From contig NZ_CP089924.1 of assembly GCF_021284765.1 (NCBI RefSeq), positions 4,234,001-4,298,000 on the forward strand: 64,000 nucleotides of DNA, read 5' to 3'. A program made the position numbers and the translations under genes. The notes below the pieces were generated by a model that saw nothing but the letters and a program-made list of their open reading frames with translations, did not search any database and had not been told where the DNA came from. This DNA comes from Lysobacter sp. 5GHs7-4. Lineage in GTDB: Bacteria; Pseudomonadota; Gammaproteobacteria; Xanthomonadales; Xanthomonadaceae. Positions 8,940 to 17,581 of this stretch are shown piece by piece; the stretch's first letter is position 1, and each line of letters opens with the position of its first letter.

Positions 8940-9610
8940 CCGCCTAGCCGGTAGCCCGCGCCGCGCACCGTGTGCAGCAGCGGCTTGGGATAGCCCAGAT
9001 CGATCTTCTGCCGCAGGCGGCTGATGTGCACGTCGATGACGTTGGTCTGCGGATCGAAGTGATAGTCCCAGACCGCTTCCAGCAGCATGGTGCGGGTGAC
9101 CACGCGTTCGGCCTGGCGCATCAAGTATTCGAGCAGGCGGAACTCGCGCGGCTGCAGCTCGATGCGCTTGCCGCCGCGCCGCGCCTCGCGGCTGAGCAGG
9201 TCCAGCTCCAGGTCGGCCACGTGCAACCGGGTCGGCTCGCTGCCGCCGGCCTGGCCGCGGCGCAGGATGCTGTCCAGGCGCGCGCTGAGTTCGGCGTAGG
9301 CGAAGGGTTTGACCAGATAGTCGTCGGCGCCGGCGCGCAGGCCCTCGACGCGGTGATCCACCTCGCCCAGCGCGGTCAGCAGCAGCACCGGCGTGCGGTT
9401 GCCGGCGCCGCGCAGGGTCTGCAGCAGGACCAGGCCGTCCAGCGCGGGCAGCATGCGGTCCAGCACGATCGCGTCGTAGCGCTCGGTGGTGGCCAGGAAC
9501 AGGCCGTCCTTGCCGTTGTCGGCCTGATCGACGGTATGCCCGTCCTCGCGCAGGCCCTTGGCGATGAAGCCCGCGGTGTGGGGATCGTCTTCGATCAACA
9601 GGACGCGCAT
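8936..9610 (-). CDS. OmpR-family response regulator
   Basis: A 224-aa regulator with a receiver domain (acidic pair in IEDDPHT, phospho-Asp in AIVLDRMLPALDGLVLL, and conserved Lys in DDYLVKPFAY) and a C-terminal winged helix (SREARRGGKRIELQPREFRLLEYLM; TNVIDVHISRLRQKID). The ATG at 9610 is preferred to one 7 codons upstream because the protein then begins directly with MRVLLIEDD. Paired with the kinase downstream. The small exported Ala/Lys-rich gene 178 bp upstream, on the same strand, is a candidate target. Confidence 0.94.
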   Translation of the reverse strand: MRVLLIEDDPHTAGFIAKGLREDGHTVDQADNGKDGLFLATTERYDAIVLDRMLPALDGLVLLQTLRGAGNRTPVLLLTALGEVDHRVEGLRAGADDYLVKPFAYAELSARLDSILRRGQAGGSEPTRLHVADLELDLLSREARRGGKRIELQPREFRLLEYLMRQAERVVTRTMLLEAVWDYHFDPQTNVIDVHISRLRQKIDLGYPKPLLHTVRGAGYRLGG

Positions 9611-9788
9611 GCCGACTCCCGGATTCCGCAAAGGAATCCCGCAAAAAGAATACCCCGCCGGGAGGAAGCCGGCGGGGCAGCCACCTGGGGTCGAGGTGGG
9701 CTTCGGGGACGCAGGAAACGGCGAAACGAAGGAGGGTTCGCAGACTTGCGGATTTACGGACTTACGGAAGACTTACCGAACGGGGGGA

Positions 9789-9968
9789 TCAGCTCTTCTT
9801 GGCCTCGGCGGCCTTGGCGTCGGCCTTCTTCGCCTTGTGGGTCTTCTGCTTGACGGCGGCGGTCTTGGCCGGGGCGGCGGCGCCCGGGGCGGGGGCCGGC
9901 GCGGCGGCGAACGCGGAACCGGCGACGGCGGTCAGGGCGAGCGCGAACAGGGCATTGCGGACGTTCAT
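9789..9968 (-). CDS. Small Ala/Lys-rich exported protein
   Basis: A 59-codon gene. It has a Sec signal peptide (MNVRNALFALALTAVAGSAFA), then an Ala/Pro stretch and a very basic tail (KQKTHKAKKADAKAAEAKKS). Composition resembles acid-shock (Asr-like) or histone-like exported peptides, but I cannot assign a family. It stands alone upstream of a two-component operon on the same strand. Confidence 0.68.
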   Translation of the reverse strand: MNVRNALFALALTAVAGSAFAAAPAPAPGAAAPAKTAAVKQKTHKAKKADAKAAEAKKS

Positions 9969-10216
9969 GGTGTGGCTCCTGGGCAGGGACTGCGGAAGTT
10001 CGGGTCTTTGCCGGTGGGGTCTGTCCCCAGCGCAGGATCAGATTGCGCGCCGGCCCTTGCCGGCGAGCTTTCCGCCGCATGAACTTTGCGTAATGTTCGG
10101 CGGGGGAAGCGGGCACGGGCTCGCTGGGGCTACACGCGAATGCGCAGCCCATCGCGGCCTATGACCGAAGGAAACCCCGCAGGACACCGCCCAGGCCGCC
10201 GCCGCGATATCGCTTT

Positions 10217-10319
10217 GGGGTAGCAGCGGCGTGAGCCGCGATGGGCTCCGTGTGCGGCGAGGTTGCGAACTTGCGTCGCAGGTGCGGTGACGCGGTCGCG
10301 GCTTACGCCGCTCCTACCC
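10217..10319. repeat. REP-like inverted repeat, family A, copy 1
   Basis: Left arm GGGTAGCAGCGGCGTGAGCC (10218 on) and right arm, on the reverse strand, GGGTAGGAGCGGCGTAAGCC, about 50 bp apart. Same family as 38520-38608 and 56232-56325. The rest of the 437-bp gap between the small exported gene and trpE (9969-10405) shows no gene or recognised signal. Confidence 0.75.
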
Positions 10320-10405
10320 AAGGCTACGTCGTCGTTGGAGCAACCAAAGGAACGGCCTGAGCCGCGAGGGCAAGGAGCGGCGTCATCGCGCTCTAGCGAC
10401 GACGC

Positions 10406-11896
10406 TTAAAGCCCGCGCGCCGCCTCGGCCACCGCGCGGAACAGCGCGCGGCCCTTGTTCATCGTCTCTTCCCATTCCTTCTGCGGGTCGGAGTCGTAGA
10501 CGATGCCGGCGCCGGCCTGCACGGTCAGGCGGCCGTCCTGGATCACCGCGGTGCGGATGGCAATGGCGGTGTCGGCGTCGCCGTGCCAGCCGATGTAGCC
10601 GACCGCGCCGGAGTAGACGTTGCGCTTGATCGGTTCCAGCTCGCGGATCACTTCCAGCGCGCGGATCTTGGGCGCGCCGCTGACGGTGCCGGCCGGGAAG
10701 GTCGCGCGCAACACTTCGGCGTAGCTCAGGCCGTCCTTGAGGCGGCCGGTGACTTCGCTGACGATGTGCATGACGTGGCTGTAGCGTTCGATCACGAACT
10801 GCTCGCCGACCTCGACCGTGCCGGCCTCGGCCACGCGGCCGACGTCGTTGCGGCCCAGGTCGATCAGCATCAGATGCTCGGCGCGCTCCTTGGGATCGGC
10901 CAGCAGCTCGGCTTCCAGCGCGTTGTCTTCTTCGACCGTCTTGCCGCGCGGACGCGTGCCGGCGATCGGGCGCACGGTGATTTCGCCGTCCTGCAAACGC
11001 ACCAGGATTTCCGGCGAAGAACCCACCACCTGGGTTTCGCCGACGTCGAGGAAATACATGTAGGGCGAGGGATTCAGAGCGCGCAGCGCGCGGTACACGT
11101 CGACCGGGCGCGCCTTGAACGGCACGCTCAAGCGCTGCGACAGCACCACCTGGAAAATGTCGCCGGCGCGGATCAGCTCCTTGGACTTCTCGACCGCGGC
11201 GATAAAGCCTTCGCGGGTGAAGCCGGACACGAAGTCGTCTTCTTCCAGCCCCACCGAATCCAGCGTTTCCGGATACCCGGCGCCGGCGTGGCGCAAGCGG
11301 TGGGTGAGCTGGTCGAGACGGCGGTTGGCGCGTGCGTAAGCCTGCGGCTCGCTGGGATCGGCGTGCACGATCAGGTACAGCCGGCCCTTGAGGTTGTCGA
11401 ACACCGCGACTTCCTCGCTCTGCATCAGCAGGATGTCGGGCGTGCCCAGTTCGTCGGGCTTGTGGCTGCCGTCGGCCTGCGGCGCGGCCAGGCGCGGCTC
11501 GATGTACTGGATGCACTCGAAACCGAACCAGCCGACCAGGCCGCCGGTGTAGCCCGGCAGGCCTTCGATGCGCGGCACCGAATGCGCGGCGCGCAGGCGT
11601 TCGACTTCGGCGAACGGATCCTCGACGGTGCGGCTTTCGATCAGCTCGCCCAGCTCGGTCACGAACAGGGTGTGGCCGGCGAAGGCGTACACGCGCTTGG
11701 CCGGCAGGCCGATGATGGAATAACGGCCGAAGCGCTCGCCGCCCTCGACCGATTCGAACAGATAGGTGTGCGGGCCGTCGGCGAGCTTGAGGTAGACCGA
11801 CAGCGGCGTGTCGAGGTCGGACAGCACCTCGCGCACGACGGGGATGCGGGTGTAGCCGTTAGCGGCCTGTTGCTGGAAGAGTTCGGGCGAAATCAC
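10406..11896 (-). CDS. trpE: Anthranilate synthase component I
   Basis: Converts chorismate plus ammonia (from TrpG) to anthranilate, the committed tryptophan step. At 496 aa it is full length. The N-terminal feedback region contains [16 protein letters not shown] and the chorismate-binding half contains [20 protein letters not shown] and [18 protein letters not shown]. The start is GTG at 11896, with AAGGA about 8-12 bp upstream. It is not linked to trpG; the two loci are 3.2 kb apart with a two-component system between. A Trp-rich leader ORF upstream (11859-12002) runs through this start codon in another frame. Confidence 0.96.
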   Translation of the reverse strand: MISPELFQQQAANGYTRIPVVREVLSDLDTPLSVYLKLADGPHTYLFESVEGGERFGRYSIIGLPAKRVYAFAGHTLFVTELGELIESRTVEDPFAEVERLRAAHSVPRIEGLPGYTGGLVGWFGFECIQYIEPRLAAPQADGSHKPDELGTPDILLMQSEEVAVFDNLKGRLYLIVHADPSEPQAYARANRRLDQLTHRLRHAGAGYPETLDSVGLEEDDFVSGFTREGFIAAVEKSKELIRAGDIFQVVLSQRLSVPFKARPVDVYRALRALNPSPYMYFLDVGETQVVGSSPEILVRLQDGEITVRPIAGTRPRGKTVEEDNALEAELLADPKERAEHLMLIDLGRNDVGRVAEAGTVEVGEQFVIERYSHVMHIVSEVTGRLKDGLSYAEVLRATFPAGTVSGAPKIRALEVIRELEPIKRNVYSGAVGYIGWHGDADTAIAIRTAVIQDGRLTVQAGAGIVYDSDPQKEWEETMNKGRALFRAVAEAARGL

Positions 11897-12002
11897 GCGG
11901 CGGTTCCTTCATGGACGAGTGGGCAGGAGCGACGATGGCCGACGGCCACCATCGCCAACCCACGTCGGCGCAAAAGGAATGCGGGTTCGCCCAGGCTTTC
12001 AT
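11859..12002 (-). CDS. Putative Trp-rich leader peptide overlapping the trpE start
   Basis: A 47-aa ORF starting ATG at 12002. The peptide begins [19 protein letters not shown], with Trp at 4, 16, 18 and 19. It matches the trpG leader (A-N-P at 5-7, GWRWW core), and the DNA similarity starts in the promoter (AGCGGCTACAGT). No Shine-Dalgarno is visible; the TACAGT -10 ends 7 bp before the ATG, suggesting a leaderless transcript. The ORF passes over the trpE GTG in a different frame and stops 35 bp inside trpE, so leader translation could affect trpE initiation. Unlike classical trpL, it does not stop soon after the Trp codons. Confidence 0.62.
   Translation of the reverse strand: MKAWANPHSFCADVGWRWWPSAIVAPAHSSMKEPPRDFARTLPATGR
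11929..11955 (-). promoter_or_regulatory. Hairpin containing the trpE-leader Trp codons
   Basis: On the transcript GCGAUGGUGGCC (11955-11944) pairs along all 12 positions, with two G-U pairs, with GGCCAUCGUCGC (11940-11929) around a 3-nt loop. The left arm contains the adjacent Trp codons. The right arm is followed by UCCU, which could in turn pair with the AGGA before trpE. Which level of control this serves (termination or initiation) is not evident; no U-run terminator follows. Confidence 0.5.
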
Positions 12003-12009
12003 GGCCGAC

Positions 12010-12015
12010 ACTGTA
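12010..12015 (-). promoter_or_regulatory. Predicted -10 element of trpE leader
   Basis: TACAGT on the minus strand within AGCGGCTACAGT, the block shared with the trpG leader. It ends 7 bp before the leader ATG at 12002. The -35 region is GC-rich and poorly matched. Confidence 0.5.
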
Positions 12016-12048
12016 GCCGCTTCGCCGCGCGCGCGCGACGGGCCGCGA

Positions 12049-12999
12049 CTACGCGGCCGGCGCCGGCACCGCGCCGGCCAGCAGGGGGCAGTCTTCGGGC
12101 AGGTGCATACGCACGCGTGCGGGCACGCAGTCGATGCGGAAGTGGCGCGAGCGCACCGGCTCGCCGTCCAGGTTGAGGGTGAGTTCCTGCGCGCTGTCGA
12201 TCTCGACGGAGCGCAGGCGCGCGCGCACCGCTACCCGCTCCAGCGCGGCGTGCTGGCCCTGGGTCAGCAGCGTGCCGACGGTGGCGCCGACCTCGCCGGA
12301 GAGTTCCGGCACGATGGTCAGGTCCAGCAGGCCGTCGTCGATCAGCGCCTCCGGGCACAAGGGCTGGCCGCCGCCGGCCTGGCGGCCGTTGCCCACGCCC
12401 AGAGCGATGAAGTCGCCCTCCCACGCGAAACCTTCGCCGTGCAGGCGCGCGCGGATCGGATCGATGCGGCCGAGCTTGGCGATGCCGGTGATCAGGTAGG
12501 CCAGGCCGCCGAGCATCTTCTTCAGGCCCGCGTCGGTCTCGACCGTGACCTGGGTTCCGAAACCGCCGCTGGCGAGATTGGCCGCCCAATGCGTGCCGTC
12601 GGCGGCCTGCAGGCGCAGCAGGTCGATCGGCTGCGCCGGACGCGCGCGGATCAGGCGCAGCGCTTGCAGCGCGTCGGTGGGCAGGCCGGCGGCGCTGGCG
12701 AAATCGTTGGCCGTGCCCAGTGCGACCAGGCCCAGGCTGGGCAGCAAGCCTGCGGCTTCGTCGCGGTGCGCCAGCGTGGTGGCGACCTCGCTGAGGGTGC
12801 CGTCGCCGCCGGCCGCAACGATGCAGTCGGCGCCGTCGGCGATCGCTTCGGCCACATAGCGTTCGGCATCGCCACCCTCCCAGGTCACGCGCACGTCCAG
12901 GTCGACGCCGTCGGCACGGATCGCCGCGACCGCCTCGCGCAGGGCGTCGTCGCCGGCCGACTTGCCGTTGAGGATCAGGCGCCAGTGCGGCTGCGGCAT
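12049..12999 (-). CDS. yegS: YegS-like lipid kinase (diacylglycerol kinase fold)
   Basis: ATP-dependent lipid kinase of the DAGK_cat family. The 316-aa protein has the nucleotide-binding motif [15 protein letters not shown] near residue 70, [18 protein letters not shown], and the late [10 protein letters not shown] and [10 protein letters not shown] segments. E. coli YegS acts on phosphatidylglycerol in vitro, but the physiological substrate is not settled. It stands alone, upstream of the trpE leader region and on the same strand, with about 46 bp between its stop and the leader ATG. Confidence 0.88.
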   Translation of the reverse strand: MPQPHWRLILNGKSAGDDALREAVAAIRADGVDLDVRVTWEGGDAERYVAEAIADGADCIVAAGGDGTLSEVATTLAHRDEAAGLLPSLGLVALGTANDFASAAGLPTDALQALRLIRARPAQPIDLLRLQAADGTHWAANLASGGFGTQVTVETDAGLKKMLGGLAYLITGIAKLGRIDPIRARLHGEGFAWEGDFIALGVGNGRQAGGGQPLCPEALIDDGLLDLTIVPELSGEVGATVGTLLTQGQHAALERVAVRARLRSVEIDSAQELTLNLDGEPVRSRHFRIDCVPARVRMHLPEDCPLLAGAVPAPAA

Positions 13000-13196
13000 C
13001 GAGCGAGTCTCGGATTCGGGAGCTGCGAGGCTAGCAGCGCGGCGCTAAGTCGCGGTGAACGCAGACCGCCGCGGTCGCGTCATTGTCATCGTCGCGTCAT
13101 CGCCTTCCCGGAGTATCGAAGGCCATATCAGGGACGACGGGCGGAGGCTGGATTGCCTCCAATTATTCCGGAAGGGCGCCGCGGCGTCCTTCCCAA

Positions 13197-13219
13197 ACGC
13201 CGGGCAGGACGCCCGGCGT
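13197..13219 (-). terminator. Hairpin directly after rraA
   Basis: A perfect 9-bp stem, ACGCCGGGC / GCCCGGCGT, with a 5-nt loop begins 2 bp after the rraA stop. It is followed by only three T residues on the minus strand, so it is a weak or Rho-assisted terminator, or an mRNA 3'-end stabiliser. Confidence 0.45.
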
Positions 13220-13221
13220 AG

Positions 13222-13695
13222 TCAGCGGAGGACGGCGTCGGAAAGGACGACGCCGTCCTCGTCGGCGCACAGCCAGTCGCCGGGCCGCACGATCACGCCG
13301 CCAATCTCCACCGCCACGTCGCGCACGCCGCGGTCGTGCTTGTCGGTCTTGCGCGGGCAGGTGCCCAGCGCTTTCACGCCCAGGTCCAGCGCGCCGATCG
13401 CGGCGCTGTCGCGGATCGCGCCGACCACCACCACGCCGGCCCAGCCGTTTTCCACCGCCTTGGCCGCGAGCAGGTCACCCAGCATCGCGCGCCGCATCGA
13501 GCCGCCGCCGTCGATCACCAGCACCCGGCCGTGGCCGGATTCGGCCACCGCCTCGCGCACGCGCGAGTTGTCCTCGTGCGCCTGCACCGTGCTGACCAGG
13601 CCGTCGAACGCGAGCCGACCGCCGTAGTCGCGCAGCGGCAGGTCGATCACGCGCACGCGATCGCCGTGCAGGTCGCACAGGTCGCAGGTGTTCAC
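13222..13695 (-). CDS. rraA: RraA family protein (RNase E regulator / aldolase-like)
   Basis: A 157-aa RraA-fold protein: [46 protein letters not shown] and the late [15 protein letters not shown] segment. Family members either inhibit RNase E (E. coli RraA) or act as 4-hydroxy-4-methyl-2-oxoglutarate aldolases; the R-D pair in GAIRD that binds metal in the aldolases is present, so sequence alone does not decide. Its ATG overlaps the rpe stop by 4 bp, indicating coupled translation. Confidence 0.88.
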   Translation of the reverse strand: MNTCDLCDLHGDRVRVIDLPLRDYGGRLAFDGLVSTVQAHEDNSRVREAVAESGHGRVLVIDGGGSMRRAMLGDLLAAKAVENGWAGVVVVGAIRDSAAIGALDLGVKALGTCPRKTDKHDRGVRDVAVEIGGVIVRPGDWLCADEDGVVLSDAVLR

Positions 13696-14381
13696 CCGCG
13701 CGTGCCCTGCACAGCCGCCTTCATGCGCGAGATCACCTCGGCATAGGCCTGCTGGTTGCCGCCGGGCGCGTTGAAGATCGCCGAACCGGCGACGAAGCTG
13801 TCGGCGCCGGCGGCGGCGATCTCGGCGATGTTGTCGGCCTTGACGCCGCCGTCGATCTCCAACCGGATCGGCTTGCCGATGCGGTCGATGCGCTCGCGCA
13901 CGCGGCGCAGCTTGTCCAGCGCCGAGGGGATGAAGCTCTGGCCGCCGAAACCGGGATTGACCGACATCAGCAGCACCAGGTCCAGGTCTTCCAGCACCCA
14001 GTCCAGCACCTCCACCGGCGTGGCCGGGTTCAGCACCAGGCCGGCCTGGCAGCCGTGCGACTTGATCAGCTGGATCGTGCGGTGCACGTGCGCGCTGGCC
14101 TCGGGGTGGAAGCTGATGATGCTGGCGCCGGCCTTGGCGAAGTCGGGCACGATCCGGTCCACCGGCTCGACCATCAGGTGCACGTCGATCGGCGCGGTCA
14201 CGCCGTGCTTGCGCAGCGCCTCGCAGACCAGCGGGCCGATGGTCAGGTTGGGCACGTAATGGTTGTCCATCACGTCGAAATGAACCCAGTCGGCGCCGGC
14301 CCCGAGTACGGCGTCGACCTCCTCGCCGAGCTTGGCGAAGTTCGCCGAGAGGATGGACGGGGCGATCACGGTGGGCTGCAT
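13692..14381 (-). CDS. rpe: Ribulose-phosphate 3-epimerase
   Basis: Interconverts ribulose-5-phosphate and xylulose-5-phosphate in the pentose phosphate pathway. The 229-aa TIM barrel has [16 protein letters not shown], the metal/acid motif [40 protein letters not shown] and [12 protein letters not shown]. It is the first gene of an rpe-rraA pair, with a 4-bp overlap. Confidence 0.97.
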   Translation of the reverse strand: MQPTVIAPSILSANFAKLGEEVDAVLGAGADWVHFDVMDNHYVPNLTIGPLVCEALRKHGVTAPIDVHLMVEPVDRIVPDFAKAGASIISFHPEASAHVHRTIQLIKSHGCQAGLVLNPATPVEVLDWVLEDLDLVLLMSVNPGFGGQSFIPSALDKLRRVRERIDRIGKPIRLEIDGGVKADNIAEIAAAGADSFVAGSAIFNAPGGNQQAYAEVISRMKAAVQGTRG

Positions 14382-14470
14382 GGGCGGGGCTCGGGCGGAC
14401 AGGCCGCCATTGTCGCCTCCGGCCGCGGGCGGGCCAAGCGCGGGCGCGGGCGGGCGCCCGGGAGCCGTGC

Positions 14471-14812
14471 TCAGCGCCGCTGGCGCAGGGTCTTGATGCG
14501 GTCGTAAGCGCCGTTGATCTCGCGCGCCTTGCTCTCGGCCTGCTGGCGCAGCTCCGGCGCGGCGCCGGCGAGGCGGTCGGGGTGGTACTGGGAAATCAAG
14601 CGGCGGTAGGCCTGATCGACCTCGGCGTCGCTGGCCTCGGCGGTCAGGCCGAGCACGGCGTAGGGGTTGTCGCGGCCCAGGCGGAACCAGTCGCTGTCGA
14701 AGGCATGGCCGATCAGCAGGCCGATCAGCGCGCCCAGGAAGGGGTTGGCGCGCAGCAGCGCCGCGCCGGCGAAAAACCCCAGCAATTTGCCGTACCAGCG
14801 TTTGTTCGCCAT
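14471..14812 (-). CDS. J-domain protein with membrane-proximal N terminus (DjlA-like)
   Basis: A 113-aa protein: a hydrophobic glycine-rich N-terminal segment ([30 protein letters not shown], residues about 9-38, described here only by its ends) and a C-terminal J domain ([24 protein letters not shown] in [10 protein letters not shown]). This layout resembles TerB-less DjlA/DnaJ-like co-chaperones that hold Hsp70 at the inner membrane. The start at 14812 (MANKRWYGK) is chosen over a long low-complexity extension. Divergent from purC. Confidence 0.87.
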   Translation of the reverse strand: MANKRWYGKLLGFFAGAALLRANPFLGALIGLLIGHAFDSDWFRLGRDNPYAVLGLTAEASDAEVDQAYRRLISQYHPDRLAGAAPELRQQAESKAREINGAYDRIKTLRQRR

Positions 14813-14952
14813 CGCCGCCGCAATCGCCTGCCCTGAACCGGCGATCAGTCTACCTGCACGCGACGCCCGGCCGGCGTACACTGCCCGGCCCCGTCGCGCC
14901 CGCGCACGCGGCCGACATTGGGGATTCCGCCCGCCGCCATGGGGACTACCCG

Positions 14953-15891
14953 TTGTCGACCACCTTGCGATCCGCCCTTTCCGAATCCCACCTGCCCGGC
15001 CTGCCGCTGCGCCATCGCGGTAAGGTCCGCGACGTATTCGACCTGCCGGCCGAACGCCTGCCGGCGGGCACACCCGCTGGCGACTACTTGTTGATCGTCG
15101 CCACCGACCGCCTCAGCGCCTTCGACGTGGTCCTGCCCGACCCGATCCCGGGCAAGGGCGAGATGCTGTGCCAGATCAGCAATTTCTGGTTCGGTAAGAC
15201 CGCGCACATCGTCGCCAACCACCTCACCGGCATCGACGTCGCCTCGGTCCTGCCCGCGGGCACCGACCCGGCGCCCTACGCCCAGCGCGCGGTGGTGACC
15301 AAGCGCCTGAAGCCGGTGCCGATCGAATGCATCGCGCGCGGCTACGTGATCGGCAGCGGCTGGAAGGACTACCAGCGCACCGGCCGGATCAGCGGCATCG
15401 CCCTGCCCGACGGCCTGCGCCAGGCCGAAAAACTCGCCGAGCCGATCTTCACCCCGTCCACCAAGGCCGCGGTCGGCGACCACGACGAGAACATCGACTT
15501 CGACACCGCGGTGCGCACCGTCGGCGCCGAGCTGGCCGAGGCCGTGCGCGACGCCACCCTGCGCCTGTACCGCTACGCCGCCGATTACGCGGCGCAACGC
15601 GGCATCCTGCTGGCCGACACCAAGTTCGAATTCGGCACCGACGCCGACGGCCGCCTGTACGTGATGGACGAGATGCTCACGCCCGATTCCTCGCGCTACT
15701 GGCCGGCCGACGAATACGAAGTCGGCACCAGCCCGCCCAGCTACGACAAGCAGTACGTGCGCGACTACCTGGAAGCTTTGGGCTGGGACAAGACCCCGCC
15801 GGGCCCGCCGCTGCCGGCCGAGGTGATCGAACGCACGCGCGCCAAGTACGCCGAGGCGCTGCAGAAGCTGGCGGGGATTTCGGTCGACTGA
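14953..15891 (+). CDS. purC: SAICAR synthetase (purine biosynthesis)
   Basis: Phosphoribosylaminoimidazole-succinocarboxamide synthase: CAIR + Asp + ATP to SAICAR. At 312 aa it is of the longer bacterial/eukaryal type. Seen: [53 protein letters not shown] and LADTKFEFG. Translation most likely begins at TTG 14953 (SALS start), with GGGGA 8 bp upstream; no in-frame ATG or GTG fits better before the conserved N terminus. Confidence 0.95.
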   Translation: MSTTLRSALSESHLPGLPLRHRGKVRDVFDLPAERLPAGTPAGDYLLIVATDRLSAFDVVLPDPIPGKGEMLCQISNFWFGKTAHIVANHLTGIDVASVLPAGTDPAPYAQRAVVTKRLKPVPIECIARGYVIGSGWKDYQRTGRISGIALPDGLRQAEKLAEPIFTPSTKAAVGDHDENIDFDTAVRTVGAELAEAVRDATLRLYRYAADYAAQRGILLADTKFEFGTDADGRLYVMDEMLTPDSSRYWPADEYEVGTSPPSYDKQYVRDYLEALGWDKTPPGPPLPAEVIERTRAKYAEALQKLAGISVD

Positions 15892-15909
15892 GGTCGGCCG
15901 GAACCGCGG

Positions 15910-16221
15910 ATGTCGGCGCTCTGGATCTTCTATCTGCTGCCGGCCGTCCTGGTCGGCGCCGCAGTGTCGGAGTTCTACGCCCACGCCGCCGCGCCGCGCA
16001 TCAGCAAGCAGGCGCCCGACTACGCGCGGCAGCTTTTTCGCAGTCAAAGCCAGCGCATGTTCAGCCGCCTGGGCTTGTGCCGCCAAAGCGTCTTGTTCTT
16101 CCGGCCGCCTCCTACCGGGTTGGAAAAAACCGTCAGGGAGCTGCGTGCGGCCCACCTCTTCAGCAACGCTGTAGCGGTAGCTTATGTCGGCTCCATTGCG
16201 GTCGTCTGCCTCTGGTTTTGA
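15910..16221 (+). CDS. Small membrane protein of unknown function
   Basis: A 103-aa protein with hydrophobic segments at both ends ([20 protein letters not shown] and [17 protein letters not shown]) and a basic middle. It lies 18 bp after purC on the same strand. I recognise no family. The 3' half of the gene is less GC-rich than its neighbours, which hints at an acquired or unconstrained gene. Confidence 0.55.
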   Translation: MSALWIFYLLPAVLVGAAVSEFYAHAAAPRISKQAPDYARQLFRSQSQRMFSRLGLCRQSVLFFRPPPTGLEKTVRELRAAHLFSNAVAVAYVGSIAVVCLWF

Positions 16222-16322
16222 GTCCCTCGACTCACATCCGGTCGTGAGGCCACAAACCGCAGGTCGCGAGACGTCGTTGGCGAATCGCATCGCGTCGGAT
16301 CAAACGCCCGGTAGCGCCGTAG

Positions 16323-16349
16323 GATGCGGTGAGCGTAGCGAACCGCATC
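16323..16349. repeat. Short palindrome, family B, copy 1
   Basis: GATGCGGT, 11-nt spacer, ACCGCATC. The same element in the other orientation occurs at 23300-23326, sharing the spacer sequence GAGCGYAGCGA. It occupies the 211-bp gap before the SMR gene. Confidence 0.65.
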
Positions 16350-16432
16350 GTCGCCACTCCGCGCTCGATCCTTATGCGGTCGCCGCGCGCGCCCTCTCGC
16401 AGCGCTGCCTGCCCCTCACCGGAGCCCCCGCC

Positions 16433-16768
16433 ATGCCCAAAGGCCTGCTCTACCTCGCCATCGCGATCCTGGCCGAAGTCGTGGCCACCAGCGCCCTCAA
16501 GGCCTCCGACGGCTTCACCCGCCTCGGCCCCTCTTTGATCGTCGCAGCCGGCTATGCGACGGCGTTCTACTTCCTGTCGCTGGTGCTCAAGACCGTGCCG
16601 GTCGGCGTCGCCTATGCGATCTGGTCCGGCGTGGGCGTGGTCCTGATCGCGCTAATCGGCTGGCTGGTGCTGAAGCAGCCGCTGGACCTGGCCGGCATGA
16701 TCGGCATCGGCCTGATCGTGGCCGGGGTGGCGGTAATCCAGCTATTCTCCCGTACTGGGGCGCACTGA
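16433..16768 (+). CDS. emrE: SMR-family multidrug efflux protein (EmrE/QacE-like)
   Basis: A 111-aa, four-helix inner-membrane proton antiporter for cationic compounds. The essential glutamate is in [15 protein letters not shown] (Glu14 equivalent), and [23 protein letters not shown] is the family signature. The start at 16433 ([10 protein letters not shown]) gives normal SMR length; the open frame continues upstream without protein-like sequence. A role in quaternary-ammonium resistance is inferred from the family; the gene symbol reflects EmrE-like features rather than proven orthology. Confidence 0.9.
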   Translation: MPKGLLYLAIAILAEVVATSALKASDGFTRLGPSLIVAAGYATAFYFLSLVLKTVPVGVAYAIWSGVGVVLIALIGWLVLKQPLDLAGMIGIGLIVAGVAVIQLFSRTGAH

Positions 16769-16815
16769 ACCGCTCAGTCCGCCGCCGCGCACGCCTGACC
16801 AGCCGGGAGCCCGTC

Positions 16816-17325
16816 ATGAGCACAGTCGCCGACCCTGCATCGCAAGCCGCCCCGCAACGCCCGATCGATCGCTACTTCGCCAACTACTCCAGCGATCACC
16901 AGAACCACGCCAACCAGCTGATCCACGTGATCTGCGTGCCGGCCATCGCCTGGAGCGTGATCGCCCTGCTGTGGTGCATTCCCTCGCCGGGCACCTGGTT
17001 CCGCGCCGGCTTCTGGGCCGGGCTGGCGATGTTCGCGGCGTGGATGTTCTATTACCGCGCCTCGCGCAAGCTCGGCCTGGGCATGTTGGTGCTGTTCGTA
17101 CTCTCGGGCTGGCTGACGCAGTACCTCAACGATCGCCTGGGCACCACGCAGCTGTTGTACCTGGGCATCGCCGTGTTCGTGGTCGCCTGGATCGGCCAGT
17201 TCATCGGCCACAGCAAGCTGTACGAAGGCAAGCGCCCGAGCTTCTTCACCGACCTGCGCTACCTGCTGATCGGACCGGCCTGGGTGCTGGCGAAGCTGTA
17301 CCGCAAGTTGGGGTGGAGCTATTGA
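16816..17325 (+). CDS. Mpo1-like / DUF962 membrane protein
   Basis: A 169-aa protein with a DHQNHANQLIHVICVP motif near residue 30, four hydrophobic stretches, and the conserved WIGQFIGHSKLYEGKRPSFF segment near 130 (His-rich). This matches the Mpo1/YGL010w family; yeast Mpo1 is an Fe-dependent dioxygenase acting in 2-hydroxy fatty acid alpha-oxidation. The bacterial role is unproven. It follows the SMR gene by 47 bp. Confidence 0.87.
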   Translation: MSTVADPASQAAPQRPIDRYFANYSSDHQNHANQLIHVICVPAIAWSVIALLWCIPSPGTWFRAGFWAGLAMFAAWMFYYRASRKLGLGMLVLFVLSGWLTQYLNDRLGTTQLLYLGIAVFVVAWIGQFIGHSKLYEGKRPSFFTDLRYLLIGPAWVLAKLYRKLGWSY

Positions 17326-17581
17326 AGAGTGAGACGCGAGGATTGAGAAATGGGTAAGAGCAAGGCCGCTTTCGCTCACTGCTCGCTCTTGCGCACTCAC
17401 TCCTCGCCCTAAGCGTCCACCGTAGCGTCGCCGTCCACGCGCAGATCGTGCAGCGCAGAGACTTCAGCACCATGCTTCGGTAAAGCCCTCAGCGCCAGCT
17501 TTCGCAAGCCCCCCAACCCGCAGAACCTCCCGTTCCGCCACCGCAACGGGCGCACGACGCCGGATCGGCGACACTACGCGG

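Noticed and set aside
10130..10321. A 63-codon ORF within the REP-like repeat upstream of the small exported gene
   Set aside because: It lies entirely in repeat sequence and has no ribosome site or protein-like composition.
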